A DNA stretch of 64,000 bases from assembly GCA_045596625.1 (NCBI GenBank), contig JAZOCU010000052.1, positions 1-64,000 on the forward strand, given 5' to 3'. The stretch's first letter is position 1, and every line of letters begins with the position of its first letter. The notes beneath the pieces were generated by a model. It did not search any database and was not told the origin of the DNA. It was given only the letters and a program-made list of their open reading frames with translations. Both the position numbers and the translations under genes were made by a program. Positions 41,359 to 51,645 of this stretch are shown here, piece after piece. This DNA is from Firm-04 sp045596625 (lineage in GTDB: Bacteria; Bacillota; Clostridia; Oscillospirales; Ruminococcaceae).

Positions 41359-43467
41359 TCAGATATTATACAAGATGTCGGAATAGGACGGGAACGGCCA
41401 TTGCTCCGCAGGCACCAACAGTTCCAATGCATCCGCAGGTGCACGCAGACGCTCCATAGCAGGAACAATGGTTTTACGATAAAACTCTGCTGTTTCGGAA
41501 GCACCGCTCAGCAATGCTGCTTTACCGGATTGTGCATTCAGATCGACAACTGCATCATACAAGCAAGCCGTCAGATCATTGAGTTCGGCAGCGATCTCCT
41601 TCTCCACACGTGCATCCATGCCAACCTTTTCCTTGTCGGCAATGGCACGGCAAACCTCGCCGGAATATGCCATAGCAGTAGGCAGAATCATCTTTCTTGC
41701 CATATCGAGCATGGTCTTTGCCTCGATATGTATGGTCTTGCTGTAATTTTCAAGCAAAATTTCCATACGGGATGCAATTTCTGCACGGGTAAGGATGCTG
41801 TATTTTTCAAAGATCTCTACGAACTCCGGACGAGTATACTGCTGTAAAGCCTCTACCGTAGAGGGATAATTCGGAAGATTTCGACGTTTGCATTCATCAA
41901 ACCAGGCATCGCCATAGCCATTGCCGTTGAAAATAATGTCCTTATTCTCACGGATGGTGCGCACCAGAAGAGCCTTCAAGGCTGTATGGAAATCCTCCGC
42001 AGCTTCCAGCTCAGTGGCAAACTGATCGATCTCCCATGCAAAGATCGTATTCATGACAAAATTGCAGCAGGAAATAGAATCGGCAGCACCCAACATACGG
42101 AATTCAAATTTATTGCCCGTAAAAGCTAAGGGCGAGGTGCGGTTGCGGTCGGTAGCATCCTTACGGAATTGCGGCATGGCATCCACGCCCACATTGAAGG
42201 CGATCTTTCCGGCGCCATCCAGAGGCTTATCCTGTTCGATGGCATCCAGTACCTTTTGCAGATCATCACCGATGAATACGGAAATCACAGTAGGCGGCGC
42301 TTCATTGCCGCCCAGACGGCAATCATTGCCGGCAGAAGCAGAGGACAAACGCAGCAGAGGCGCAAATTCCTTTACACCTTTCAGGATCGCACACAAAACA
42401 AGTAAAAACTGCAGGTTCTCGCGAGGCGTATCACCCGGATCCAACAGATTCTGACCGTCATCGGTCGTCAACGACCAGTTATTATGCTTACCCGATCCGC
42501 TGATGCCGGCAAAAGGCTTTTCATGCAGCAGACAAACCAGATCGTGCTTGAGTGCGATTTTCTTCATCAGCTCCATGGTGAGCTGATTGTGATCGGCAGC
42601 AATGTTGGATGTCGTATAAACGGGTGCCAGCTCATGCTGTGCCGGAGCGACCTCGTTATGCTCCGTTTTTGCGTAGATACCGAGTTTCCAGAGCTCCTCA
42701 TCAAGCTCCCGCATAAAATCGGAAACACGCTGAGTAAGATTGCCGAAATAATGGTCATCCATCTCTTCGCCTCTGGGAGGCTTAGCACCGAAAAGCGTTC
42801 TGCCGGTGAGGATCAGATCCTTACGCTGATCATAGGCAGCTTTATCGATCAGAAAATATTCCTGCTCGGGGCCGACTGTTGTGGTCACACGCTGTACGGT
42901 TTCATTGCCAAACAGGCGCAGAATACGGACTGTCTGACGGCTGACAACCTCCATGGAGCGAAGCAGCGGGGTTTTTTTATCCAGCACTTCACCGTTATAC
43001 GAGCAGAACGCCGTAGGAATGCAAAGGGTACGATCCTTGATGAATGCATCCGAGGTGGGATCCCATGCAGTATAGCCTCTCGCCTCGAAAGTTGCTCTCA
43101 GACCGCCGGAAGGGAACGATGACGCATCCGGCTCACCCTTGATCAGCTCCTTGCCGGAAAATTCCAAGATTACGCCGCCTTCACCGGATGGTGACAAAAA
43201 GGCATCATGTTTTTCTGCTGTAATACCGGTCATCGGCTGGAACCAATGTGTATAATGGGTACAGCCCTTTGAGACTGCCCAGTCCTTCATTGCACTGGCA
43301 ACCACATCTGCCGTATCCTTCGGCAATGCAGTGCCAAGACGCTTGGTACGCATAACTGCTTCAAACACTTTGCGAGGCAGACAGCTTCGCATTACGCTTT
43401 CGTTAAATACATTGCAGCCAAAATAAGCATCCGGTGCCGAAGTGTTATTTGCATCGATCGTAAGCAT
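41359..43467 (-). CDS. glnN: Type III glutamine synthetase
   Basis: It makes glutamine from glutamate, ammonia and ATP. The 702-residue product is of the large GSIII (GlnN) class found in Bacteroides and some Firmicutes including Ruminococcus. Seen: MTGITAEKHDAF, the ATP/Mg site VGPEQEYFLID, the AQHELAPVYTTSNIAADHNQLTME loop and KHNNWSLT of the GSIII catalytic core. I chose the ATG at 43467 behind AAGGAGAAA over an upstream in-frame ATG. The promoter at 43528-43556 and mutY on the same strand border it. Confidence 0.96.
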   Translation of the reverse strand: MLTIDANNTSAPDAYFGCNVFNESVMRSCLPRKVFEAVMRTKRLGTALPKDTADVVASAMKDWAVSKGCTHYTHWFQPMTGITAEKHDAFLSPSGEGGVILEFSGKELIKGEPDASSFPSGGLRATFEARGYTAWDPTSDAFIKDRTLCIPTAFCSYNGEVLDKKTPLLRSMEVVSRQTVRILRLFGNETVQRVTTTVGPEQEYFLIDKAAYDQRKDLILTGRTLFGAKPPRGEEMDDHYFGNLTQRVSDFMRELDEELWKLGIYAKTEHNEVAPAQHELAPVYTTSNIAADHNQLTMELMKKIALKHDLVCLLHEKPFAGISGSGKHNNWSLTTDDGQNLLDPGDTPRENLQFLLVLCAILKGVKEFAPLLRLSSASAGNDCRLGGNEAPPTVISVFIGDDLQKVLDAIEQDKPLDGAGKIAFNVGVDAMPQFRKDATDRNRTSPLAFTGNKFEFRMLGAADSISCCNFVMNTIFAWEIDQFATELEAAEDFHTALKALLVRTIRENKDIIFNGNGYGDAWFDECKRRNLPNYPSTVEALQQYTRPEFVEIFEKYSILTRAEIASRMEILLENYSKTIHIEAKTMLDMARKMILPTAMAYSGEVCRAIADKEKVGMDARVEKEIAAELNDLTACLYDAVVDLNAQSGKAALLSGASETAEFYRKTIVPAMERLRAPADALELLVPAEQWPFPSYSDILYNI

Positions 43468-43527
43468 ACCGTTTCTCCTTGAAATGATGTTTTTCCGATG
43501 CCCAAAGCATCGGCTTTTCAATCTAAT

Positions 43528-43556
43528 ATTATAGCAGATTTTCTCTCAGAAAGCAA
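43528..43556 (-). promoter_or_regulatory. Promoter of glnN
   Basis: TTGCTT (43556-43551), 17-base spacer, TATAAT (43533-43528) on the minus strand, about 60 bases before the start codon. Confidence 0.85.
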
Positions 43557-43624
43557 GCAGTTTTCCCGATTCTTCCATAGGATTTTCTTTTCTTCCGATA
43601 TTTTTTGCAAAAAAAACAAAAATG

Positions 43625-43675
43625 CTCCGCAGCTGTAACAAAAAGCAGTATCATTTGCCTGTTACAGCTGCGGAG
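43625..43675 (-). terminator. Terminator of the citrate synthase gene
   Basis: A 16-bp perfect stem CTCCGCAGCTGTAACA/TGTTACAGCTGCGGAG, followed on the minus strand by CATTTTTGTTTTTTTTG. Confidence 0.92.
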
Positions 43676-43689
43676 ATTCGATGTCATTA

Positions 43690-45063
43690 TCACTCACGTT
43701 GATCGATAGGCACATAGGCTACATCATCCTTGACGGCACGATATGCCGGACGAATGATCTTGTTGGCATTGAGAAGCTCCTCTAGGCGATGTGCCGACCA
43801 GCCTGCGATCCGTGCACAGGCAAACAGCGGTGTAAACAACTCATTGGGCAGATTCAGCATACGATATACCAAGCCGGAATAGAAGTCCACGTTGGCACAA
43901 ACGCCCTTGTAAATACGACGTTCCTCCGCAATCACCTGCGGTGCAAGGCGCTCTACCAATGTATACAGTGCATATTCCTTCAGACATTGTTTTTCTTCGG
44001 CAAGCTGTTCGACAAAACCGCGCAGCACAGTTGCTCTGGGATCACTGTGGGAGTATACCGCATGCCCCATACCATAAATCAGACCGGAATGATCAAAGGC
44101 ATCCTTATGAAGCATTCTGCGAAGATAATTGCCTACTTCTTCCTCATCGGCCCAGTCATGTACGCTTTCCTTGATATCATCAAACATCTGCACGACCTTG
44201 ATATTGGCGCCGCCATGCTTGGGTCCCTTCAGAGAACCCAGTGCCGCCGCGATCGCAGAATAAGTATCAGTACCGGAAGAAGAAACCACATGCACTGTAA
44301 AGCTGGAATTATTACCGCCGCCATGTTCTGCATGCAAGACCATAGCAAGATCCAAAATCTGCGCCTCAAGAGGCGTAAATTTGCGATCCGCACGAAGCAT
44401 GCTCAACAGATTTTCCGCTGCCGAGAGGCTGGGGTCCGGCTGATGAAGGAACAGGCTCTTATCGTTTTTGTAATAGCGGTATGCCTGATAACCATATACC
44501 GCAATAGAAGGGAACTGCGCGATCAGCTGGATACACTGACGCAATACATTGGAGATCGTAGTATCATTGGGGTTGTGGTCATAAGCATACAGCGTCAGCA
44601 CACTGCGGGCAAGGGTATTCATCATATCCTCACTGGGCGATTTCATGATGACATCACGGGTAAAGGATGCGGGCAAAGTACGGCAGCTTTGCAACAGCGT
44701 ACAGAATTCTGCCAGCTGCTCTTTGGTCGGCAGTTCACCAAACAAGAGAAGATATACCGTCTCCTCATAGCCAAGTCGCTGATCCTTCATAAAGCCCTGC
44801 ACAAGATCCTCAATGGCATACCCGCGGAAGAACAGCTGTCCATCTCCGAGCTGTGTTTCTCCATTGACCTCCACACCGGGGACGATCTTGCTGATATTGG
44901 TCAATCCGGCGCAAACGCCCTTACCGTTGATATCACGCAGGCCACGCTTTACATCATATTGTCCGTAAAGCGAAGGATCGATCTGATAATTCTTTTCACA
45001 AAGTGTCGAAAGCTGCTCGATCTTTGTCTGCATGGCAAATTTATTCAGCATACCCATTCCCAT
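43690..45063 (-). CDS. Citrate synthase
   Basis: It joins oxaloacetate and acetyl-CoA to citrate, probably for glutamate synthesis in this anaerobe. The 457-residue product has the type II-like fold with VLHAEHGGGNNSSFTVHVV (His of the active site), GPKHGGAN, and GMGHAVYSHSDPRATVL with the second His and the Arg/Asp. I chose the ATG at 45063 behind AGAAAGGAG; two further in-frame ATGs follow within five codons. It neighbours glnN (glutamine synthetase) on the same strand; both are part of nitrogen assimilation but have separate signals. Confidence 0.95.
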   Translation of the reverse strand: MGMGMLNKFAMQTKIEQLSTLCEKNYQIDPSLYGQYDVKRGLRDINGKGVCAGLTNISKIVPGVEVNGETQLGDGQLFFRGYAIEDLVQGFMKDQRLGYEETVYLLLFGELPTKEQLAEFCTLLQSCRTLPASFTRDVIMKSPSEDMMNTLARSVLTLYAYDHNPNDTTISNVLRQCIQLIAQFPSIAVYGYQAYRYYKNDKSLFLHQPDPSLSAAENLLSMLRADRKFTPLEAQILDLAMVLHAEHGGGNNSSFTVHVVSSSGTDTYSAIAAALGSLKGPKHGGANIKVVQMFDDIKESVHDWADEEEVGNYLRRMLHKDAFDHSGLIYGMGHAVYSHSDPRATVLRGFVEQLAEEKQCLKEYALYTLVERLAPQVIAEERRIYKGVCANVDFYSGLVYRMLNLPNELFTPLFACARIAGWSAHRLEELLNANKIIRPAYRAVKDDVAYVPIDQRE

Positions 45064-45228
45064 TAGTCTTCGGCTCCTTTCTTCTGTGACGGAGTCGAGG
45101 GGTATTCCCCCCGTTGATTTCACAATAAAGCGTAATTTACATCATAAACTTTACAAAAAAACAATGCATTTTTATCAAACGTCTGTCAAGGTCATTCTTA
45201 CATCATTTCCATGAACGACAGGTTTTTC

Positions 45229-47658
45229 TCAGCGCTGCGTTACTCCGAACTGCTTTTCCATCTTTTTCAGGATGGTTGCCACGAACTGCTCAATCTCCTC
45301 ATCGGTAAAGGCATGATCGGCAGGAGTGAAGGTCAGAGAGAATGCCATAGACTGCTTGCCCTTTTCGATCTGCTCGCCCCGATAGACATCAAAAAGCTTG
45401 ACATCGGTCAGTCTTGCACAAGCCTTGCGCATCGCCGCAGTCAGATCGCCGCAAAGAAGTCCCTCATCGACAAGCAAAGCAAGATCACGCTGTACCACAG
45501 GGAATTTGGGCAGCGGTACAAAGCGACGATCCGCAGAAAGGGCAGACATCAGTTGATCCAAAGAAAGCTCACATAGACAAGCAGTGTGTTCGGAAATCAA
45601 CTGATCACACAGATCATGTGCCAGCATACCGATCCAGCCGATTTTGCAGCCGTCCAAAAACACCTCGGCGGTCATGCCCGGATGCAGGAACGGATATGCA
45701 GTAGGATCCTCCGGCTTTTTATAGTCAAAAGCAAGGCGGAAGGTATCTGCAAGGCCCTCCAGCACAGCCTTGCCATCGAAAAAGCTGAGCTTGCTGCCGA
45801 ACAAGGCAATGGCAAGTGATTCTTTTTCTTCGGGCGGACAGGTCGGCGGGATCATCTCAGCGTGGAAGGTTTTTGCGACCTCAAACAATCTGCCGGCATC
45901 ATTGCCGCGACGGATATTCCGCACCACAGAATTCAGCATCGAGGGTGTGAGCATTGTACGCATCACGGAAAGATCTTCACTGATGGGATTGCGGATCCGG
46001 ATCGCCTTGCGCTGCGGTGCATCCTCAGGCAGACGAAGCAGATCAAAATCCTTCGGTGAATAGAAGGAATAGTGGATGGTCTCATAGCAGCCCTGTGCAC
46101 ACAATGCCTGCTTCAGCTTCAGCAGATCACGCTGCTGCTGATTTCTTCCGCCGGCAGTCACCTGTGCTGCGGCGAGGAAGGTCGGACGGATATGAGAATA
46201 ACCGTACATACGGATCAGCTCCTCGGCAATATCGGGAGCATTTTCGATATCCTCACGATAAGGGGGCACCTGAAGATGCAGCGTATCTCCATCGATTTCA
46301 GGCATAAAGTCCAGATTCTGCATGATCCGCAGAATGTCTGCATCGGGCACGGTAATGCCAAGCAGCGCATTCATGGAAGCAATACTCACAGAAATCGGAC
46401 GGCGCTCTACGGAATTACCGGAAGACACTTCAAAATGAGCCGCTGTCACAGTGCCGCAGGCAAGTTCTTCAATCAGATGCAGTGCACGCTGCATACCCAG
46501 TTGGGTGGTGTATTCATCCAGACCCTTCTCAAACCGGGAACTGCTGTCGGAATGCTGCCCCAAAGCTCTCGCAGTACGGCGCACATTGTCACGGGCAAAT
46601 TTAGCAGCCTCAAACACTACCTCGGCGGTATCTGCCTTGATCTCGGAATTGAGACCGCCCATAATGCCGGCAAGTGCAACCGGCTTTTTGCCGTCACAGA
46701 TCACCAAATTGGCAGGATTCAGCTTAAACTCCTTTTCATCCAATGTGACGATCGGCTCACCCTCTTTGGCACGGCGCACACAAATCGTATTGCCTTCCAG
46801 ATCACGCCGATCAAAAGCATGCATCGGCTGACCGAATTCCTTCAGCACATAATTGGTGATATCCACAATATTAGAGATCGAGCGAATGCCCACCAAAGCC
46901 AGTCGGCGGCGCATCCATGCAGGTGATTGTCCCATTTGGATATTGCGGACATAATGCGCAATATAACGCGGACAAAGGTCAGGCGCTTCCACAGAAACAC
47001 TGAACGCAAAGGGAACAGAATCATCCATGGTATACGCCAACGCAGGCATTTTCAAAGGCTGACCCAAAGCTGCTGCCACTTCTCTTGCAATACCCAGCAC
47101 CGATTGACAATCAGGACGATTGGCAGTGATGCTGATATCATACATCCAATCATCCAATCCCACCAGAGGCTTCACATCCGCACCGGGCTGTGCATCCTCC
47201 GGCAGTACCAGCAGACCGCAATAATCGGCACCCGGATACAAATCTTCATTCAGACCGATCTCCACACCGGAACAGAGCATGCCAAAGGATTCGATACCTC
47301 TGAGCTTGCCCTTCTTGATCTTCATGACACCTTCTACCGTAACATGATCCTTTGCGGTAGCATAAACGGTTGCGCCAACCATAGCAACAGGATATTTTCC
47401 GCCTGCCTTGACATTATCTGCTCCGCAGCAGATCTGGAATGTGCCATAACTGCCGCAGTCCACCTGGCATACATGAAGATGAGTATCCGGCACAGGCTCG
47501 CACTCCAGCACTTCGCCCACAACAACGCCGGAAATATCGGCACCCAGCTCGGTCAGGGTCTCTACCTCAAAGCCGCAGTCAAAAAGCTTGGTTTCCAGCT
47601 CCTGCGGTGTTACATTGATATCCACATATTCTTTCAGCCAACTAAGCGGTACGATCAT
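45229..47658 (-). CDS. pheT: Phenylalanyl-tRNA synthetase beta subunit
   Basis: With PheS it charges tRNA-Phe as an alpha2-beta2 enzyme. The 809-residue product has the full length: tRNA-binding OB domain (about 40-150), B3/4 editing domain (about 210-370), B5 domain (about 400-470), synthetase-like core and C-terminal anticodon-binding FDX domain (about 715-809, VQRDLALLVDE, FSLTFTPADHAFTDEEIE). Start ATG 47658 behind AAAGGAAA. It follows pheS by 48 bases. Confidence 0.97.
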   Translation of the reverse strand: MIVPLSWLKEYVDINVTPQELETKLFDCGFEVETLTELGADISGVVVGEVLECEPVPDTHLHVCQVDCGSYGTFQICCGADNVKAGGKYPVAMVGATVYATAKDHVTVEGVMKIKKGKLRGIESFGMLCSGVEIGLNEDLYPGADYCGLLVLPEDAQPGADVKPLVGLDDWMYDISITANRPDCQSVLGIAREVAAALGQPLKMPALAYTMDDSVPFAFSVSVEAPDLCPRYIAHYVRNIQMGQSPAWMRRRLALVGIRSISNIVDITNYVLKEFGQPMHAFDRRDLEGNTICVRRAKEGEPIVTLDEKEFKLNPANLVICDGKKPVALAGIMGGLNSEIKADTAEVVFEAAKFARDNVRRTARALGQHSDSSSRFEKGLDEYTTQLGMQRALHLIEELACGTVTAAHFEVSSGNSVERRPISVSIASMNALLGITVPDADILRIMQNLDFMPEIDGDTLHLQVPPYREDIENAPDIAEELIRMYGYSHIRPTFLAAAQVTAGGRNQQQRDLLKLKQALCAQGCYETIHYSFYSPKDFDLLRLPEDAPQRKAIRIRNPISEDLSVMRTMLTPSMLNSVVRNIRRGNDAGRLFEVAKTFHAEMIPPTCPPEEKESLAIALFGSKLSFFDGKAVLEGLADTFRLAFDYKKPEDPTAYPFLHPGMTAEVFLDGCKIGWIGMLAHDLCDQLISEHTACLCELSLDQLMSALSADRRFVPLPKFPVVQRDLALLVDEGLLCGDLTAAMRKACARLTDVKLFDVYRGEQIEKGKQSMAFSLTFTPADHAFTDEEIEQFVATILKKMEKQFGVTQR

Positions 47659-47706
47659 GATATGTTTTTCCTTTCTATCGCAAAATTCAAAGCAAACCGC
47701 ATGGTA

Positions 47707-48732
47707 TCAGTCTCTGAACTGCTCCAATACTCTTACATCGGATTCAAACAGCAGCTTGATATTGGGAATGCCGTATTTCAGCATCGCAATACGCTCGACA
47801 CCCATACCGAAAGCAAAACCTGTATAAACATCGGGATCCACACCGCAGTTTTCCAGCACATGGCGATTCACCATGCCGGCACCCAGCACCTCGATCCAGC
47901 CGGTATCCTTGCACAATCGACAGCCCTTGCCGCCGCAGGCAAAGCAGCTGACATCCACTTCCACCGAAGGCTCGGTGAAAGGGAAATAAGACGGACGCAG
48001 ACGAGTACGGACATCCTGACCGAAAATACGCTGTGCAAATACATCCAGCATACCCTGCAAATCACAAAGCGTAATGCCCTTATCCACCACAAGACCTTCC
48101 ATCTGCGAGAACATGGGCGAATGTGTTGCATCATCATCGGAACGAAATACCTTGCCGGGCGAAAGAATCTTAATGGGAGGCTGCGCATTCTCCATGACAC
48201 GAATCTGACCGGCAGAGGTCTGCGTGCGCAAAAGCAGATCCTCAGTAATATAAAATGTATCCTGCATATCACGGGCAGGATGATCGGCAGGGGTATTGAG
48301 CGCAGTGAAGTTATAGTAATCGTTCTCGATCTCCGGCCCCTCAAAAATAGTGAATCCCATGCCCACAAAAATATCGATCAATTCATTGACAATCAAGGTG
48401 TTGGGATGCAGTGCACCGTGCTGCTGTGTCGCAGCGGGCATCGTTACATCGATCTGCTCGGCAGCATTTTTGCGGGCAAGCTCCTCAGCCTTCAGACGGG
48501 CATCCTGCGCCGTAAAGAACTCCAGCGCCCACTGCTTCAGCTCATTGACGATCTTGCCGAAAGCAGGACGCTCCTCAGGCGAAAGATCACGCATATTTTT
48601 CATCAATGCAGTGATTTTGCCGGTTTTATTATCGAGATACTGCTTTCTCAGCAGATACATCTCTTTAGAATCGGTAATGGGGGCAGCAGCGGCTTCAATT
48701 TCCTGCTGCATTCTGCGGATCTGCTCTTCCAT
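47707..48732 (-). CDS. pheS: Phenylalanyl-tRNA synthetase alpha subunit
   Basis: The catalytic subunit of PheRS, 341 residues. An N-terminal coiled coil (1-85) precedes the class II core with DTFYIT, GKVFRSDDDATHSPMFSQMEGLVVD (motif 2), and GFAFGMGVERIAMLKYGI (motif 3). A short leader of about 50 bases after the promoter carries no T-box. Start ATG 48732, with GAGAGG 14 bases upstream. Confidence 0.97.
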   Translation of the reverse strand: MEEQIRRMQQEIEAAAAPITDSKEMYLLRKQYLDNKTGKITALMKNMRDLSPEERPAFGKIVNELKQWALEFFTAQDARLKAEELARKNAAEQIDVTMPAATQQHGALHPNTLIVNELIDIFVGMGFTIFEGPEIENDYYNFTALNTPADHPARDMQDTFYITEDLLLRTQTSAGQIRVMENAQPPIKILSPGKVFRSDDDATHSPMFSQMEGLVVDKGITLCDLQGMLDVFAQRIFGQDVRTRLRPSYFPFTEPSVEVDVSCFACGGKGCRLCKDTGWIEVLGAGMVNRHVLENCGVDPDVYTGFAFGMGVERIAMLKYGIPNIKLLFESDVRVLEQFRD

Positions 48733-48788
48733 GAATGTTATGCCATCCTCTCTGAAAAGAATTTCAGTACACTAAAATCGTACCTTTT

Positions 48789-48817
48789 AGTATACCGCAA
48801 ATACCCGGGGTTGTCAA
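48789..48817 (-). promoter_or_regulatory. Promoter of pheST
   Basis: TTGACA (48817-48812), 17-base spacer, TATACT (48794-48789) on the minus strand. Confidence 0.9.
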
Positions 48818-48962
48818 GAGGGGGCCACCAAAAACGTGGCTGCATCGATTCTGTTTTCCAAAATCAAAGGCGTCGGAAAAAAATCTCCGCTCCCCTTTCC
48901 CATCTTGCATGGAACAAAACTGCTTTTATCTCTGAAAAAGCGAACTTTCGTTCTGAAAAGGC

Positions 48963-48991
48963 TTTACTTTTTCAAGAGCTTGTGGTATAAT
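48963..48991 (+). promoter_or_regulatory. Promoter of the YfhO-like gene
   Basis: TTTACT (48963-48968), 17-base spacer, TATAAT (48986-48991). Between it and the pheS promoter (48818-48962) I see no other signal in the 330-base intergenic stretch. Confidence 0.82.
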
Positions 48992-49062
48992 AAAAAATGA
49001 TATGCTGTCGGCGGCATGATCCGCTTACAGCACCGAATCTGATGGCATGGAGGCTCTCTTTC

Positions 49063-51645
49063 ATGAAGCTGCGCAATCCTTTTTCATCCTCCCATCTGGC
49101 GGATGACCGCCGTGAGCCCTATTTGCAGGTATTTCTGCTGGGATTCTTCGTTCTGCTGCTGGTACTTGTACCCATTATAATCTTTACCGGCGGCTACTTT
49201 ATCTATTACGGCGATTACAATTCGCAGCAGATGCCCTTTTATCTGGTTGCGCATGAAGCAGTTCAAAACGGTGCTTTCGGTTGGAACTGGAATACGGATC
49301 TGGGTGCCAACTTCATCGGCTCTTATTCCTTCTATCTGCTGGGCAGCCCTTTTTTCTGGCTCACTGTTCCCTTTCCGAGAGAATCCGTTCTGTATCTGAT
49401 GCCCTATCTGCTGGCATTGAAGCACGGTGTGGCTGCATTGACCGCCTATGCCTTCATACGGCGCTTTGTACGCAATCGGCAGGCATCTGTGATCGGTGCG
49501 CTGCTCTATGCCTTTTCCGGCTTCCAGCTGTTTAATATTTTCTTCAACCATTTTCAAGATGTCACAGCGTTTTTTCCGCTGCTGCTGATTGCACTGGAGG
49601 AACGGGTCAACAATGACCGCAGAGGCGTATTTGCTCTGGCAACTGCATTGATGGCTATTCTCAATTACTTTTTCTTTACCGGACAGATCGTATTTGTACT
49701 GCTCTATTTTCTACTGCGCTGTCCCTGCAAGGATTTTCACATCACCTTGCGGAAGTTCTTCAGCATCGCACTGGAATCCATCATCGGTGTGATGCTTTCG
49801 GGCTTTATGCTGCTGCCCTCGGCACTGGCAATTCTGGATAACAATCGTGTCAGCACTTCTCTGAACGGTATGGATATGGTCACATACAGCGACCGCACCC
49901 GCGTACTGCGTATTATCCAGAGCTTCTTTATGATCCCCGATGTTCCGGCAAGACCCAATCTGCTGGAAACCGAATATGGCAAATGGGCATCCATCGGCGG
50001 ATATCTGCCGCTGTTTTCCATGACCGGCGTGCTTTCCTTTATGGCAGAAAAGAAAAAGCACTGGGCAACTCGCCTTACAACGATCTGCATCATTTGCGCC
50101 ATGTTCCCCATACTCAACAGTATGTTCTATGCCTTTAACAGCTCCTACTATGCCCGTTGGTACTATATGCCCATTCTCATTATGGCAATGATGACTGCCT
50201 ATGTGCTGGATCATGCCAAGATCTCCATGAAAAGAAGCTTCTGGATATGCGGCTTTGTATTGCTGGGCTGCGCTGTGATCGCCTGTCTGCCAAAGAAAAC
50301 ATCGGAAGGCGAAACGCTGCATTTCCAGTTCCCGCAATATCCTTGGTATTTCTGGCTGGTTCTGGTGCTTTGTCTTTTGATGCTCTACGCAGCTGCCGTC
50401 CTGGTAAGCCGCAAAAGAAAAAGTCTGCCGTTTATGAACATGGCATTATGGGCAACTGCCTTTTCGTGTATGATCTGTACGGCAGCGGTTGTCTATTTCG
50501 GAATCGGCCTCGGTATGTATCCACCGAATTATGTTGCCTATGCCATTAACGGCAAAGAGGATATCCGGCTGGAGGAAGAAGAAAATCAGTTTTTCCGTGT
50601 GGATATTTCCGAGGATTTCGATAATTATCCCATGCACTGGGGATATTCCTCCATGCGATGCTTCCACAGTATCGTACCGACATCCATTATGGATTTCTAT
50701 TCCGCTATCGGTGTAACCCGTGATGTCGCATCCCGTGCAGAAACCAAACATTATCCGCTGCGCGCGCTGTTTTCGGTCAAGTACTACTTTGATAAATACT
50801 ATACCGATGAAGCCGAAACATATGCCTATGATGTAGGTCTGCCGGGCTTTACTTTCAAAGAAAAGCAAAACGGATTTTATGTCTATGAAAATCAGTATTA
50901 CGTGCCCATGGGCATTGCATACGACCGGTATATCGACGAAGCAGAGCTGGATAAAAGCACCGATCTCACCAAAGAAAAGATCATGCTTAAGGCTCTGGGC
51001 ATGGATCTCAGCCAGATCATCAAGTATCGGGATATCCTCTCTCCCATCAGCGATTCTGAAAAATTCGGCGTGACGGAAGAAACCTATCTGACACAATGCG
51101 AACAGATGGCTGCCAATGCCTGTTCTGCATTTTCCTATCATTCCTATGGCTTTGATGCCTCGATCACTCTGGATGCACCCAAGCTTGTATTTTTCAGCGT
51201 TCCATATGAAGACGGCTGGAGCGCAACCGTCAACGGAAAGCCAGTGGATGTAGAGCGTGTCAATTACGGTTTCATGGCAGTACGCTGTGAGGAAGGCGAA
51301 AATGCGATCTGCTTCTCCTATGAAACACCCGGTCTTGCATTCGGCTTCCGATTGACCATATGCGGATTACTGCTGCTTGCTGCCTATCTGCTTTGGGCAA
51401 AATGGAAGTTCCGTAAGCAGCGTCCGAAGGTACCTGCTCATACTCATTATTATGATTATGATTCTGTGATTCCCATGCCTATGCACAGAATGTATCTGCA
51501 ATATGCGGCAGAAAAGCATCAGCAGACACACGATCCTGCGCCGCCGGAGGAAGAACACTCTCCGACGCAAGAGGATACTGCTCCTGCTTCGGCCGATCAG
51601 CCCCAATCCCTTGATGAAAAGGAGAATCCCGACCATGCAGAATGA
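49063..51645 (+). CDS. YfhO-family membrane protein
   Basis: An 860-residue polytopic membrane protein of the YfhO family, linked in Bacillus and Listeria to glycosylation of surface polymers such as lipoteichoic acid. A YYGDYNSQQMPFYLVAHEAV loop follows membrane segment 1, and then about twelve membrane segments reach residue 500. A large exported domain (about 505-755) carries RVDISEDFDNYPMHWGY and YEDGWSATVNGKPVDVERVNYGFMAVR; one membrane segment and a Pro/Glu-rich cytosolic tail end it. I chose ATG 49063 behind TGGAGG, not upstream in-frame ATGs. It overlaps the Nudix gene by 11 bases. Confidence 0.9.
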   Translation: MKLRNPFSSSHLADDRREPYLQVFLLGFFVLLLVLVPIIIFTGGYFIYYGDYNSQQMPFYLVAHEAVQNGAFGWNWNTDLGANFIGSYSFYLLGSPFFWLTVPFPRESVLYLMPYLLALKHGVAALTAYAFIRRFVRNRQASVIGALLYAFSGFQLFNIFFNHFQDVTAFFPLLLIALEERVNNDRRGVFALATALMAILNYFFFTGQIVFVLLYFLLRCPCKDFHITLRKFFSIALESIIGVMLSGFMLLPSALAILDNNRVSTSLNGMDMVTYSDRTRVLRIIQSFFMIPDVPARPNLLETEYGKWASIGGYLPLFSMTGVLSFMAEKKKHWATRLTTICIICAMFPILNSMFYAFNSSYYARWYYMPILIMAMMTAYVLDHAKISMKRSFWICGFVLLGCAVIACLPKKTSEGETLHFQFPQYPWYFWLVLVLCLLMLYAAAVLVSRKRKSLPFMNMALWATAFSCMICTAAVVYFGIGLGMYPPNYVAYAINGKEDIRLEEEENQFFRVDISEDFDNYPMHWGYSSMRCFHSIVPTSIMDFYSAIGVTRDVASRAETKHYPLRALFSVKYYFDKYYTDEAETYAYDVGLPGFTFKEKQNGFYVYENQYYVPMGIAYDRYIDEAELDKSTDLTKEKIMLKALGMDLSQIIKYRDILSPISDSEKFGVTEETYLTQCEQMAANACSAFSYHSYGFDASITLDAPKLVFFSVPYEDGWSATVNGKPVDVERVNYGFMAVRCEEGENAICFSYETPGLAFGFRLTICGLLLLAAYLLWAKWKFRKQRPKVPAHTHYYDYDSVIPMPMHRMYLQYAAEKHQQTHDPAPPEEEHSPTQEDTAPASADQPQSLDEKENPDHAE

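Noticed and set aside
48733..48817. T-box leader before pheS
   Set aside because: The leader is only about 50 bases and lacks the GGGTGG-type T-box sequence; aspS also has none.
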